Positions 1 through 8,718 of a DNA stretch of 64,000 nt are shown piece by piece (the first letter of the stretch is position 1; the number at the start of each line of letters is the position of its first letter). Origin of the DNA: Wohlfahrtiimonas larvae (GTDB lineage Bacteria > Pseudomonadota > Gammaproteobacteria > Cardiobacteriales > Wohlfahrtiimonadaceae); NCBI RefSeq assembly GCF_039543665.1, contig NZ_BAABKE010000008.1, forward strand, positions 1 through 64,000. The letters are read 5' to 3'. The translations under genes and the position numbers were made by a program. The notes under the pieces were generated by a model. That model did not search any database, was not told the DNA's origin, and saw nothing but the letters and a program-made list of their open reading frames with translations.

Positions 1-4
1 AGTT

Positions 5-123
5 TTCCTGGAGACAATAGCGCTATGGAACCACCTGATCCCATTCCGAACTCAGAAGTGAAACGTAGCTGCGCCGATGATAGTGTGGGGCCTCCCCATG
101 TGAAAGTAGGTCATCTCCAGGGT
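5..123 (+). rRNA. rrf: 5S ribosomal RNA
   Basis: The sequence contains the universally conserved 5S core CCGAACTCAGAAGTGAAAC and GATGATAGTGTGGGG. The terminal helix closes with CCTGGAGA (7-14) pairing with TCTCCAGG (114-121), and the length is about 118 nt as expected. It is the last gene of an rRNA operon whose 16S and 23S genes must lie left of the window. Exact ends may be off by a few bases. Confidence 0.96.
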
Positions 124-136
124 CTAATAAGCGAAT

Positions 137-161
137 AGCCCACTCAATGAGTGGGCTTTTT
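137..161 (+). terminator. rRNA operon terminator
   Basis: Inverted repeat AGCCCACTCA / TGAGTGGGCT followed by a run of T, about 15 bases after the 5S rRNA. This is a standard rho-independent terminator ending the rRNA operon. Confidence 0.92.
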
Positions 162-233
162 GTTGTGTGCTATTTAAAATATTAATAAATACTTTATACT
201 ACAACAATATGAATATAAAAATCAGGATCAATA

Positions 234-440
234 ATGGGTGGTGTTGGAGAAGGCATAGTACAAATAATATTTGAATATATATTACCTGCTATTGGAGCAT
301 CAATTAGATGGATTGTCTTATTGGGTATCGGTAGAAAGGCTACTTTTGAGAGCTTATGGAAAGATTCAAAAACTAATCTTCTAATAGGTTCTACTTTATT
401 TATCATGTTATGTTTTATTTTGATTATGAAGATAAACTGA
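234..440 (+). CDS. small membrane protein, unrecognised
   Basis: 68 codons. Two hydrophobic stretches can be seen (about residues 8-32 and 50-67) separated by a basic and polar loop with RK, WKDSK and TN, so a two-helix inner-membrane protein is likely. A weak AGGA lies about 8 bases before the ATG. It ends 13 bases before the next gene, so the two are probably cotranscribed. No family recognised. A frame on the opposite strand covers the same bases but has no supporting feature. The position directly behind an rRNA operon is typical of accessory genes. Confidence 0.5.
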   Translation: MGGVGEGIVQIIFEYILPAIGASIRWIVLLGIGRKATFESLWKDSKTNLLIGSTLFIMLCFILIMKIN

Positions 441-453
441 AGGTTTATTACAA

Positions 454-1002
454 ATGCTAATTTCATTGAAACAACTCGTTGGAACTAAAATAATTACTAA
501 TGAAGATGATTTACTAGATCTTGCAGATCAAATTTGGTCTTTAGGAGATATGAGTGAAATCGTCAGTCAGGTTGATCATAAAGCGTTAGATGCATTTATT
601 ATGATGAATGTTATTGGTAATTGGAAAGGTGATGGTTGGGGCGGAGTATTAGAAAATTCTGAATTTTTACCTTTCATTGAACATGCATTGCGAACATTTA
701 AATTTGATGTAATGGCAGATCATTGGTATCAATTATTATCATTATTTCCAATCAATCCTTGTGATGCAGAAGTGCAGAAGAATTTTTATGATCACCAAAA
801 TTTTTTAATTAATCCTCGTTTTACAATCAAGAATGAAACACTAAAGTTGATTGATCCTGAAATTAGAAAAACTTTATCTGAGAAGTACCAAGAACTATTA
901 GTTTTATTAGATGATGAGGCAGATAAATACTGGATGTATAATGCTTCAAATCAAGCAGGCTGGGGAGTTGTGATAGATTATATACAGAAATATTCGATCT
1001 AA
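454..1002 (+). CDS. hypothetical protein, possibly DUF4375/DMP19-like
   Basis: 182 residues, acidic, soluble, no signal peptide. The layout GWGGVLENS, then LPFIEHAL, then LSLFP and a C-terminal acidic helix with DDEADKYW loosely recalls the DUF4375 (DMP19-like) family, in which a conserved N-G-G segment precedes helices. This is a weak impression only. Proteins of this size and composition, next to a small membrane protein, are often immunity or accessory proteins, but nothing here proves that. It follows the 68-codon gene by 13 bases and is closed by a symmetric terminator. Confidence 0.7.
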   Translation: MLISLKQLVGTKIITNEDDLLDLADQIWSLGDMSEIVSQVDHKALDAFIMMNVIGNWKGDGWGGVLENSEFLPFIEHALRTFKFDVMADHWYQLLSLFPINPCDAEVQKNFYDHQNFLINPRFTIKNETLKLIDPEIRKTLSEKYQELLVLLDDEADKYWMYNASNQAGWGVVIDYIQKYSI

Positions 1003-1005
1003 TAA

Positions 1006-1028
1006 AAAGCGATCTCAATGATCGCTTT
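1006..1028. terminator. bidirectional terminator
   Basis: Perfect 9-bp arms AAAGCGATC / GATCGCTTT with A-rich and T-rich flanks. It lies between the convergent ends of the 182-residue gene and the phosphatase gene, and can serve both strands. Confidence 0.8.
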
Positions 1029-1034
1029 TAATGT

Positions 1035-1508
1035 TTATAAATGATGCTGTTGAATGATGAAATCTAACCAATAATCACAGCCTTGGTTCACTAAATCATA
1101 AGTTAATTCAAAATTGCCTGTATAATAAGGGTCAGGGACTTCAGAATGCTCAGGATTATTTAAAGGTTCTAAGAATAAATGAATTTTAGAATCATATTGA
1201 TCAGTGGGTGGAAGAGATTTTAGATCACGAATATTATTATTATCCATACCTAAAATATAATCATAAGTTTCAAAATCATCACCACAGATTCGTGTAGCAA
1301 CCATGCCTTTTGTGGAAATTCCTTTTTCATTTAAAATTTCTTGTGTGCCTTGATGCGGTGGTTTACCCAAATTCCAATCACCCGTTGCAGCAGATGCAAT
1401 ATAAATCTTATCTTCCAATCCTTTGGCTTTGACTTTTTCTCTGAATAACGCTTCAGCCATTGGAGAACGACAAATATTACCTAAGCACACGAATAAAACT
1501 TTAACCAT
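1035..1508 (-). CDS. low-molecular-weight protein-tyrosine phosphatase
   Basis: 157 residues, the normal length of this family. The phosphate-binding loop C8-LGNIC-R14-S lies at the very N-terminus, and the general-acid aspartate is in the DPYYTG segment near residue 126, so all catalytic residues are present. These enzymes hydrolyse phosphotyrosine through a cysteinyl-phosphate intermediate in the cytoplasm. Wzb-type members act on capsule tyrosine kinases, but no capsule or kinase gene is nearby, so the substrate is unknown. It is transcribed away from recC; the starts are 76 bases apart. Confidence 0.95.
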   Translation of the reverse strand: MVKVLFVCLGNICRSPMAEALFREKVKAKGLEDKIYIASAATGDWNLGKPPHQGTQEILNEKGISTKGMVATRICGDDFETYDYILGMDNNNIRDLKSLPPTDQYDSKIHLFLEPLNNPEHSEVPDPYYTGNFELTYDLVNQGCDYWLDFIIQQHHL

Positions 1509-1584
1509 AATTCATCCTATTAATAACCATTTGATGCATAATTTAGCTTACAATAGAGATATATTATCATTAAAAGAAGTGGCT

Positions 1585-4500
1585 ATGGCTTTTACTATTT
1601 ATCACTCCAATCATTTAGATTCCTTGCAATATATGGCAAGTTATTTGATTCAACAGAATCCATTAGAAAATCCTTTATTACCTGAATATTTCATTATTCA
1701 CAGTAGCGGGATGACGAACTGGCTGAAGAGTGCATTAGCAGAAGAGCATAATATATTTGCCAATACTAAATTAGAATTCCCCATCAATCAAATTGTTACG
1801 ATGATTGAGAATTTATTGACGGAAGAAGAACGAGCAAAAACTAATTTAAGAATTTCTCGGTTAACGTTAACTTGGGCTGTGTTTGATGTTTTAAAAAATT
1901 CATCTTTAGCAGATTTAGAAATCTTAACGCGTTATTTATCGACAGATCATACAGAACATAGTGATGTTCGAATGATGGCATTGGCAGAAGAAATCGCAGG
2001 TTTATTAGATAAATATTTAGCGTATCGCCCTGATTGGTTTGAGGCATGGCGAAATAATCAATTGTTATTAGATGATTCGCTTGATGAGCTGTGGCAGCAA
2101 AAAATTTGGCAAGAGATTTGTCAAAAGGTGATTCCTCAATACTATTTAGCTAATATTGGAGAATTATTAAAAATAATACCTGAAGAGCGTTACCAACATC
2201 CCAAAATTCCTACCCGCTTATTTGTGATCGGGATTTCGACTTTGCCACCATTGTTTATTGATCTGTTGCATACTTTGAGTAAACATATAGATGTTCATTT
2301 ATTTTTCACAAATCCATCCCAGTTTTATTGGGGGGATTTAACTCAATATCGCAATCGTGAGATTCAACGTATTATTTTTGAATCATCTGAAGCACGTGAA
2401 GAAATCTTTGCACCTAATATTAATCAGGAAGAGTTAGAGAAAGCTCAAGAAATATCTGAGCAATGGTTAGAATTTCATGGCAATCCATTATTAGCAAGTT
2501 TTGGGAAAATAGGACGTGATTTTATTCATTTATTATCTCAGTATGATGATGTGATAGAAATTGAGGCTTTTAGTGAACCTGACAATAGTGGGTTATTAGG
2601 CCATGTACAACGAGAGATTTTTAACTTAGCAGCTATTAATAAAGATTCACCTAAATATATTGTGACGGATGATGACAATAGTATTAGTTTTCATGCACAT
2701 TATAGTGAGAGAAGAGAAGTTGAAGGTTTATATGATCAGTTGCTTCATGCATTTAATAATGATGTAACATTAGAGCCAAAAGATATTATTGTGATGGTCT
2801 CAGATGTGGACCGTTATCGGCCAATGATAGAAGCAGTATTTGGTGCCCCTTTTTCAGCCGATATAAAAATTCCTTATACAATTTCAGATTTTACATTGGG
2901 CAAGCATGAACCAATTTTAGAAGCATTTTTATTGTTGTTATCTATACCTGAAAGCCATTTTACTATTTCAGAATTATTAACATTGTTAGAGATACCAGAA
3001 ATTGCAGAACGATTTTCTATTTCTCAAAATAATCGCCATTTGATTCGTCAATGGGTTGAAAATAGCCATATTAAATTTGGTATTGATCAAGAGCATTTAT
3101 CAGAATTGAATATTCGTGCGGAGCCGATGAATACTTGGTTGTGGGGTTTAAAACGATTATTGTTGGGCTATAGTTTAAATGAAGCTGTTGAGATTGATGA
3201 TGTCTTAGCTTTCCCATATATTCAAGGTGGTGATGCAATCACATTAGGTCATTTAGTAGATTTTGTAGATGCACTTATTCATTGGAAACAGAAATTATCA
3301 CAATCATATTCATTGAATGAATGGCGTACAGTTTTGAATGAGATATGGTCATCTTTTTATATCGATAATGATGCAACACAATTTCGTTTGCAGCATTTGC
3401 AATTTATTTGGAATAGTTTCTTAGATGAAGGGGAAAAGATTAAATTTGATCAACCTATTTCTATTCATTTGATATATCGTTATTTGAATGAACATTTATC
3501 ATCTTTTAGACCAGAATCTCGTTTTTTAACAGGTTCAGTGAATTTTTGTACATTTATCCCGATGCGTTCAATACCGTTTAAAATTGTTTGTATGTTGGGG
3601 ATGAACCAAGATAGCTTCCCACATCGTAAGCAATATCCCGAGTATGATTTGATGCAAAAATACCCTGCACGTGGTGATCGTTCCACGGTCAATGATGAGC
3701 GCTATCTTTTTTTAGAAGCAATTCTGTCAGCAAAATCTCAATTGTATATTAGTTATATTGGGAAAAATATTCATAATAATAGTGAAATGTTCCCATCTCT
3801 TTTTGTGAATGAATTACAGCATTATTTAGATGAGTTAGCAGAAACATCAACCCAAAAATCTGTGACTCAACAGTTGACCATTCATCACCCATTATCGTCT
3901 TATAGCCCATTATTATTTCAACAAAATAGTCGGGTTCATTCATTTCAAAAAGTATTATTACCATCTTTATGTGCATTAGATGATAGAGAATATCAGTCTA
4001 AAATAATTGATTTAAGAAAAATTTCTACAAAAATGTTGATAGATGCTTTTAAAGATCCTTTGAAGGTTTTTAGTATTCAGCATTTTGGCATTAATTTTTA
4101 TCGGCAATCTATTAATGAAATAGAAGATGATGAAGTGTTTGCTTTATCAGAGCGAGATGCATTAGAAAATTATCAAGCTCGTGTGCAGTTAATAGAAGAG
4201 CTATTTTATAATGATATTTCTGATGATCTTTTGCATCATTATGCCAAACATCAACTATTTCAACAATATAAGCTAGAAGGGAAACTACCAAAATTTGCTT
4301 TTGCTAAACTAGATTGGTATGCATTCATTGAGCCTATTGTGCAGATGGTCTTAACTGCAAGAGCTAATCATTGTTGTTATGGCATTGAACAGCCCATCCA
4401 AATTATACATGATAATATTATGATTGATGGTACAGTTGTTGGTATAGATCATGATCAACAATGTTTAGTTTTTGCTGGAAAATTTCATATTAAACGTCAA

Positions 4501-4995
4501 TTTGAAGCGCTGATTACACATGTTTTAAATACTTTGAGATTACAACAAAATATCACAACAAAGATTTTCTTTTATGATAATAAAAAAGTATATGAAACTA
4601 TGATTGAACCTATTGATATGGAGTATGCTAAATCCATATTGCATCAGCTAATAATAGGTTATCAAGAAAATTTAGTATCGCCATTTATACTAGCATCTGA
4701 GAATGCTTTACGTGCGAAGGATAAAAAACTACTACAAAAACATGTTGATTTTATTCTCAAGACTTACCATGATTATCAAACTGAAACAGTACAACAATAT
4801 TTGATGGAACATACAGAGTTTCGTATAGAAATTATAGATAGGATTTTAGAGGATTTAATGGCACAGGATTCAATGTTAATTGATCGTTTTATGCCTACAA
4901 TGACAGAAAAAGAGGTGATTGGATATCTCTATTTTTATCTACGATATATTAATTTGATCTGTCATACGAAAATAAAAGAGTTGAAATCATGTTAG
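1585..4995 (+). CDS. recC: exodeoxyribonuclease V subunit RecC
   Basis: 1136 residues, close to E. coli RecC (1122). The N-terminus has the family pattern of a HSN segment, SSGMTNWLK, then FPINQIV; the middle contains the inactive helicase-like domains and RPESRFLTGSVNFCTFIPMRSIPF. RecC is the Chi-scanning scaffold of RecBCD, which resects double-strand breaks. The ATG at 1585 is chosen because AAGAAG precedes it by 6 bases; the frame is open upstream to 1423 but that part overlaps the phosphatase and is not RecC-like. No recB or recD is adjacent, unlike the usual recC-ptr-recB-recD order. Confidence 0.93.
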   Translation: MAFTIYHSNHLDSLQYMASYLIQQNPLENPLLPEYFIIHSSGMTNWLKSALAEEHNIFANTKLEFPINQIVTMIENLLTEEERAKTNLRISRLTLTWAVFDVLKNSSLADLEILTRYLSTDHTEHSDVRMMALAEEIAGLLDKYLAYRPDWFEAWRNNQLLLDDSLDELWQQKIWQEICQKVIPQYYLANIGELLKIIPEERYQHPKIPTRLFVIGISTLPPLFIDLLHTLSKHIDVHLFFTNPSQFYWGDLTQYRNREIQRIIFESSEAREEIFAPNINQEELEKAQEISEQWLEFHGNPLLASFGKIGRDFIHLLSQYDDVIEIEAFSEPDNSGLLGHVQREIFNLAAINKDSPKYIVTDDDNSISFHAHYSERREVEGLYDQLLHAFNNDVTLEPKDIIVMVSDVDRYRPMIEAVFGAPFSADIKIPYTISDFTLGKHEPILEAFLLLLSIPESHFTISELLTLLEIPEIAERFSISQNNRHLIRQWVENSHIKFGIDQEHLSELNIRAEPMNTWLWGLKRLLLGYSLNEAVEIDDVLAFPYIQGGDAITLGHLVDFVDALIHWKQKLSQSYSLNEWRTVLNEIWSSFYIDNDATQFRLQHLQFIWNSFLDEGEKIKFDQPISIHLIYRYLNEHLSSFRPESRFLTGSVNFCTFIPMRSIPFKIVCMLGMNQDSFPHRKQYPEYDLMQKYPARGDRSTVNDERYLFLEAILSAKSQLYISYIGKNIHNNSEMFPSLFVNELQHYLDELAETSTQKSVTQQLTIHHPLSSYSPLLFQQNSRVHSFQKVLLPSLCALDDREYQSKIIDLRKISTKMLIDAFKDPLKVFSIQHFGINFYRQSINEIEDDEVFALSERDALENYQARVQLIEELFYNDISDDLLHHYAKHQLFQQYKLEGKLPKFAFAKLDWYAFIEPIVQMVLTARANHCCYGIEQPIQIIHDNIMIDGTVVGIDHDQQCLVFAGKFHIKRQFEALITHVLNTLRLQQNITTKIFFYDNKKVYETMIEPIDMEYAKSILHQLIIGYQENLVSPFILASENALRAKDKKLLQKHVDFILKTYHDYQTETVQQYLMEHTEFRIEIIDRILEDLMAQDSMLIDRFMPTMTEKEVIGYLYFYLRYINLICHTKIKELKSC

Positions 4996-5418
4996 TAAAG
5001 AGAAAAAAGTGATCATAATATATTTTTATATTAAAATTAATTAGTTATATTTGTTTTAATAAAGTCATGCACATAATTATCCACAGGTTATGTGGAATTG
5101 TTTATGGCTTATGAATAACTTTTTCATGAGTTGATTGTTAACTTTTATCATTAATAGATGGGTTTTGTTTAATATAATTAAGAATTGATGGGGGTCATGA
5201 GATAGTTAAATTCAACAGATGATTAGGTTGATTAATCATAGCTGTATATGGCTGTTAAATTTTATGGTGGGAAGCTGAAAATTTGGCATTCAAGCGATAT
5301 AAAATCGAATATTTATATATCTTTAATCTAAAAATGTAATGTATGAATGTTGCCTTTGACTATAGATTCAATAGGTCAAGGATGTATAATACAAGTTTTC
5401 CATAACGAGGCGATTTTA
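4996..5418. other. AT-rich intergenic region with a DnaA box
   Basis: A 423-base gap between recC and pssA. It holds a perfect DnaA box TTATCCACA (5077-5085), whose CCACA is mirrored by TGTGG at 5091-5095, and a -10-like TATAAT at 5385-5390 upstream of pssA. Surrounding sequence is AT-rich. No coding frame or RNA gene was recognised. A single box and no dnaA, gidA or rpmH nearby argue against an origin. Confidence 0.55.
5385..5390 (+). promoter_or_regulatory. probable -10 element of pssA
   Basis: TATAAT preceded directly by TG, 28 bases upstream of the pssA start codon. No good -35 at 16-18 bases; TTGACT at 5356 is 23 bases away. The TATAAT alone supports the call. Confidence 0.4.
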
Positions 5419-6261
5419 ATGAATAATAAAAAGATTAAAAGTAATCTTTCAAAAAATGCCATCTATATTTTGCCGAATCTATTTACGACGGCTTCTTTAA
5501 TGACGGGATTTAGTTCTATTTTATTAGCATTAGAAGGGCGTTATGCAGCAGCAGCAGTATTAATATTTGTATCAATGGTTTTAGATGGTATGGATGGACG
5601 TGTTGCTCGTTGGACGAATACGCAAAGTAGTTTTGGTGAACAATATGATTCTTTAGCAGATATGGTTGCTTTTGGTGCTGCTCCCGCAATTTTAGTATAT
5701 ATGTGGTCCTTCCAAGGATTGGGTGAAGTTTCAAAAGTGATTGGTATCGGTTGGTTTGCATCATTTGTTTATTTGGCATGTGCAGCCCTTCGTTTGGCAC
5801 GCTTTAATGTACAAATAGGCTCTGTGGATAAACGATATTTTGTGGGATTGCCAAGTCCAACAGCTGCTGCAATTGTTGCTGGTGCAGTATGGGCAGGAGA
5901 GGTCGGCATTAAAAAATTTGCAACGGCATTTGGGACAGATCTTTCATATACAGGGCATGATCTAACGGGATTAATGGTAATTATCACTTTGTATGCTGGA
6001 TTAATGATGGTTTCTAATTTTTTATTTTATAGTTTTAAAACTTTAGAGATCAAGAAAGTTAGATTTACAGCTTTAATCATTGTTGTAATCTATGCGGGAA
6101 TGTTAATTTCTTCACCTTCTATTGTTTTATTCTTAACGGCATTTATTTATGGTTTATCTGCTCCAATCCAATATGTTTATCGTAGACAAGCACGTAAAAA
6201 ACGTATGCTAGCATTACAAGCAAAACGTCATGAACGTCATGATGAGCGCCATGAATCATAA
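5419..6261 (+). CDS. pssA: CDP-diacylglycerol--serine O-phosphatidyltransferase
   Basis: 280 residues, multi-pass membrane enzyme of the CDP-alcohol phosphatidyltransferase class, making phosphatidylserine from CDP-diacylglycerol and serine, the precursor of phosphatidylethanolamine. The full signature is present: D56-GM-D59-G-RV-AR, then G73-EQY-D77-SLA-D81. N-terminal NLFTTASLMTGF is typical of the integral-membrane (Bacillus-type) PssA, not the PLD-like E. coli enzyme. The C-terminal tail is rich in Arg, Lys and His. GAGG 8 bases before the ATG at 5419 fixes the start; an open extension to 5347 lacks similarity. It overlaps the next gene. Confidence 0.93.
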   Translation: MNNKKIKSNLSKNAIYILPNLFTTASLMTGFSSILLALEGRYAAAAVLIFVSMVLDGMDGRVARWTNTQSSFGEQYDSLADMVAFGAAPAILVYMWSFQGLGEVSKVIGIGWFASFVYLACAALRLARFNVQIGSVDKRYFVGLPSPTAAAIVAGAVWAGEVGIKKFATAFGTDLSYTGHDLTGLMVIITLYAGLMMVSNFLFYSFKTLEIKKVRFTALIIVVIYAGMLISSPSIVLFLTAFIYGLSAPIQYVYRRQARKKRMLALQAKRHERHDERHES

Positions 6262-6991
6262 TTTAGATTATTTAAAATTGTTGAAAATTCCTGTCTGGCA
6301 AGTGCGTGGGCAGGAAGTTTCAGAAGCTGTGGAACCTCTTATTCATAAAGGAGTGGCACCTGCGATTGAATCAATTGCAGCATCAGCAATTATGCCAATG
6401 ATGATTGACCATCCATCAGAAGTTCAATCTGCCTCTGGCATTGCTACCGACTATCAGGCTCAAGCTATTGCATCTTTAGAAAATTGTGTAGCTTGTAAGT
6501 TACATAATGGTCGTACTCAAGTGATTCAAGGGAAAGGCTCTAAATCAGCTAAAATAGTTGTTGTGACAGAAGCCCCAACATTCAATGAAGATGTTGCCGG
6601 TGAACCTTTTGCTGAAGAAGCAGGTAAGTTATTTGAAAATATTTTAAAATCTATTGGCTATCATATGGAGGATGTTTATATTACACCTTATGTGAAATGT
6701 GCGCCGTATCAATCTTTCATTACAGAAACGGAAGAGGCCGAATGCTATCAGCATTTAATGAATGAATTAAATGAGATTCAACCACAGAAAGTTTTGTTAT
6801 TAGGGCGTAATGTTGCAAAATATTTATTAAAGACGACACAGCCGTTTGATACAGTGAGAACTCAAAGTGCATATCTATCTATTTTGGGTAAAAATATTCC
6901 TGTTTATGTGAGTTATAATCCATATCAATTGATGAAATTCCCAGAAGAAAAAAGAAAAGCGTGGAATGACTTCAAAAAGCTGGTAAAGTAA
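6251..6991 (+). CDS. UDG family 4-like protein, probable DNA polymerase III psi-type subunit
   Basis: About 246 residues. The C-terminal two thirds resemble family 4 uracil-DNA glycosylases: C-x2-C near residues 79-82, EAPTFNEDVAGEPF with EEAGKLF, then KC and EC, giving the four iron-sulfur cysteines. The usual second motif HPxxLL is replaced by YNPYQLM, so glycosylase activity is doubtful. The N-terminus, YLKLLKIPVWQVR, resembles the start of HolD (psi), and the gene sits directly before rimI, exactly where E. coli holD lies. Pseudomonads are known to have a longer, UDG-like psi. Start is uncertain among ATGs at 6230, 6239, 6242 and 6251; all overlap the pssA 3' end. Confidence 0.8.
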   Translation: MNHNLDYLKLLKIPVWQVRGQEVSEAVEPLIHKGVAPAIESIAASAIMPMMIDHPSEVQSASGIATDYQAQAIASLENCVACKLHNGRTQVIQGKGSKSAKIVVVTEAPTFNEDVAGEPFAEEAGKLFENILKSIGYHMEDVYITPYVKCAPYQSFITETEEAECYQHLMNELNEIQPQKVLLLGRNVAKYLLKTTQPFDTVRTQSAYLSILGKNIPVYVSYNPYQLMKFPEEKRKAWNDFKKLVK

Positions 6992-6996
6992 AAATT

Positions 6997-7452
6997 ATGA
7001 ATGAAATCAGTTTTTTAGAAATTACATCAGATGATTTTGATGTTATATATGAGATTGAACTAAAAGCTTATCCTATACCATGGAGTGAGAAGATTATGAG
7101 GTCTATGGTCGAAGGTCATGAATATAAAATTAAAATAACATACTATGATAAAGTGATTGCTTATGTATTTGTGATGGTTGTATTGGATGAAGCTACAATT
7201 TTAAATATAGCAGTCGATCCTGATTATCAAGGCCAAGGCATTGGCCAAAAGCTCCTGCGATACCTTAAAGCTCAATTGAGTCAAAAAGGTATTCGTTCTA
7301 TTTTTTTAGAAGTACGACAATCTAATCAAAATGCATTAGCATTGTATACATCAGAAGGATTTCATGAGATAGATATTCGTAAGAATTACTATCCTGCTAA
7401 AAATGGTCGTGAAGATGCCATCATCATGGCATGTGTATTGATGAATGAGTAA
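6997..7452 (+). CDS. rimI: ribosomal protein S18-alanine N-acetyltransferase
   Basis: 151 residues, a GNAT acetyltransferase with the acetyl-CoA loop PDYQGQGIGQKLL around residues 72-84 and the IPWSE segment characteristic of RimI. It acetylates the N-terminal alanine of ribosomal protein S18 in the cytoplasm. The C-terminal YYPAKNGREDAIIM matches the RimI substrate-binding end. The gene starts 5 bases after the UDG-like gene, so they form one operon, an arrangement conserved in gammaproteobacteria. Confidence 0.93.
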   Translation: MNEISFLEITSDDFDVIYEIELKAYPIPWSEKIMRSMVEGHEYKIKITYYDKVIAYVFVMVVLDEATILNIAVDPDYQGQGIGQKLLRYLKAQLSQKGIRSIFLEVRQSNQNALALYTSEGFHEIDIRKNYYPAKNGREDAIIMACVLMNE

Positions 7453-7454
7453 TT

Positions 7455-7673
7455 ATGAAAATTTTAGATTTAAAAGATTTGCAGTGCCCAATGCCTATTT
7501 TAAAAACAAAACAGGCATTACAAAAGATGCAATCAGGTGATGAGATTCAGGTGATTACAACGGATCCTCATTCAGAAATTGATTTTAAGGCTTTTTTAAG
7601 TAAAACTTCTGATGAATTACTGAAGTTTTGGATAGAAAATAATCAATATTTTTTCTTAATTAAGAAAAAATAA
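7455..7673 (+). CDS. TusA/SirA family sulfurtransferase
   Basis: 72 residues, the whole length of a TusA domain. The conserved CPMPILKTK motif has its active cysteine at residue 11. TusA-type proteins relay persulfide sulfur from a cysteine desulfurase to acceptors in tRNA thiolation or other sulfur pathways. Begins 2 bases after rimI, so part of the same transcript. Whether it is TusA itself or a paralogue cannot be settled without the rest of the genome. Confidence 0.88.
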   Translation: MKILDLKDLQCPMPILKTKQALQKMQSGDEIQVITTDPHSEIDFKAFLSKTSDELLKFWIENNQYFFLIKKK

Positions 7674-7722
7674 GTTCGCTGTAAGATATTTTTATTTTGA
7701 TGAAGGGTGGTGTTGGAAGCTA

Positions 7723-8718
7723 ATGAGTACCGTTTTATTTATTATTCCTTGTTTGACAAATCAGTTGCCCAAATCGTGGGAGTCTAAAATAGCATCTACA
7801 CCGCTAGAGCCTGTTTATGACAGATTTTTACATTCATCAACATCACATAAAACAAAACATTTTACATTACAGGATGCTTTGACTGAATATCTTCAGTTGC
7901 CAGATAATATTGCATGGGCACGCTGTGGTCTGCATGCTAGCGGCATTCGTATGCGATCTAATAATTGGTTTAAACTATCATTATTGACAAAAATTGGTGT
8001 GACAAGTTTACGTGGTCATATGGTGCAAAAAATGGCAGAAGATTTTGCCAGTGATTTTGCATTTGCAGAGGATTCGATTGTGACAGCGCAAGGTGATTGG
8101 TTTATTTCATTGAAAAAATATAATGATGTTATATCAACACCTATTTGGCGTGCTCGACCTAAAGATATTGATTCAGCAAGTTATGGTTTAACGGGAGCAG
8201 ATGCATCATACTGGCAGGAACAGTTTAATCATGCGCATGAATGGTTAAAAACATATGCTTATAATCATTTAAGGGTTAGACAAAAATATGAGCCTATTAC
8301 AGATTTTTGGCCCTGGGGCAACGGTGAGAATCATGAGTTTAAATCTGATGTCGAATATTCTGCTATATTTTCTGATAATGCGATCGTTCGTGGTGTAGGT
8401 AATAGTGCAGGTTTATCTTTCTTTCCTTTGCGTAACTCAACAGCTGACTTTTCCCAAATGGTTCATAATCATCCTAATATTTGTGTAGTGGACGATCGTT
8501 TGATCAGTAAAGTATCTGATGATGATCTGTTAGGTTGGTTAGATGCAAGATCACAAATTGCCAATATGCTGTTGGCTCCTACTTTAACTGCTGTTGATCA
8601 AGGATTAATTACAAATGTAATTATTGATACAGTGAATGGTGAAAAGTTTTTATATAACAAAAAATTTAAATTTGTCTTATCACGACCTAAATTTAGTTAT
8701 AGTTATTTGCCATCATGA
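7723..8718 (+). CDS. RpfE-like protein of the recJ neighbourhood
   Basis: 331 residues, cytoplasmic, no signal peptide. Recognisable segments are the N-terminal LFIIPCLTNQLP, ARCGLHASG, and ITDFWPWGNG. This WPWGxG family is found next to recJ in many beta- and gammaproteobacteria, is called RpfE in Xanthomonas, and has been annotated as regulatory or as distantly related to cofactor-independent phosphoglycerate mutases. Biochemical role is not known. The gene overlaps recJ by 4 bases (ATGA), showing translational coupling. Confidence 0.75.
   Translation: MSTVLFIIPCLTNQLPKSWESKIASTPLEPVYDRFLHSSTSHKTKHFTLQDALTEYLQLPDNIAWARCGLHASGIRMRSNNWFKLSLLTKIGVTSLRGHMVQKMAEDFASDFAFAEDSIVTAQGDWFISLKKYNDVISTPIWRARPKDIDSASYGLTGADASYWQEQFNHAHEWLKTYAYNHLRVRQKYEPITDFWPWGNGENHEFKSDVEYSAIFSDNAIVRGVGNSAGLSFFPLRNSTADFSQMVHNHPNICVVDDRLISKVSDDDLLGWLDARSQIANMLLAPTLTAVDQGLITNVIIDTVNGEKFLYNKKFKFVLSRPKFSYSYLPS

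Noticed and set aside
194..466. 90-codon frame on the minus strand opposite the 68-residue gene
   Set aside because: No ribosome binding site and starts inside the next gene; the plus-strand frame fits the gene order and spacing better. Not certain.
4996..5418. Replication origin
   Set aside because: AT-rich with one DnaA box only, and no dnaA, dnaN, gidA or rpmH nearby.
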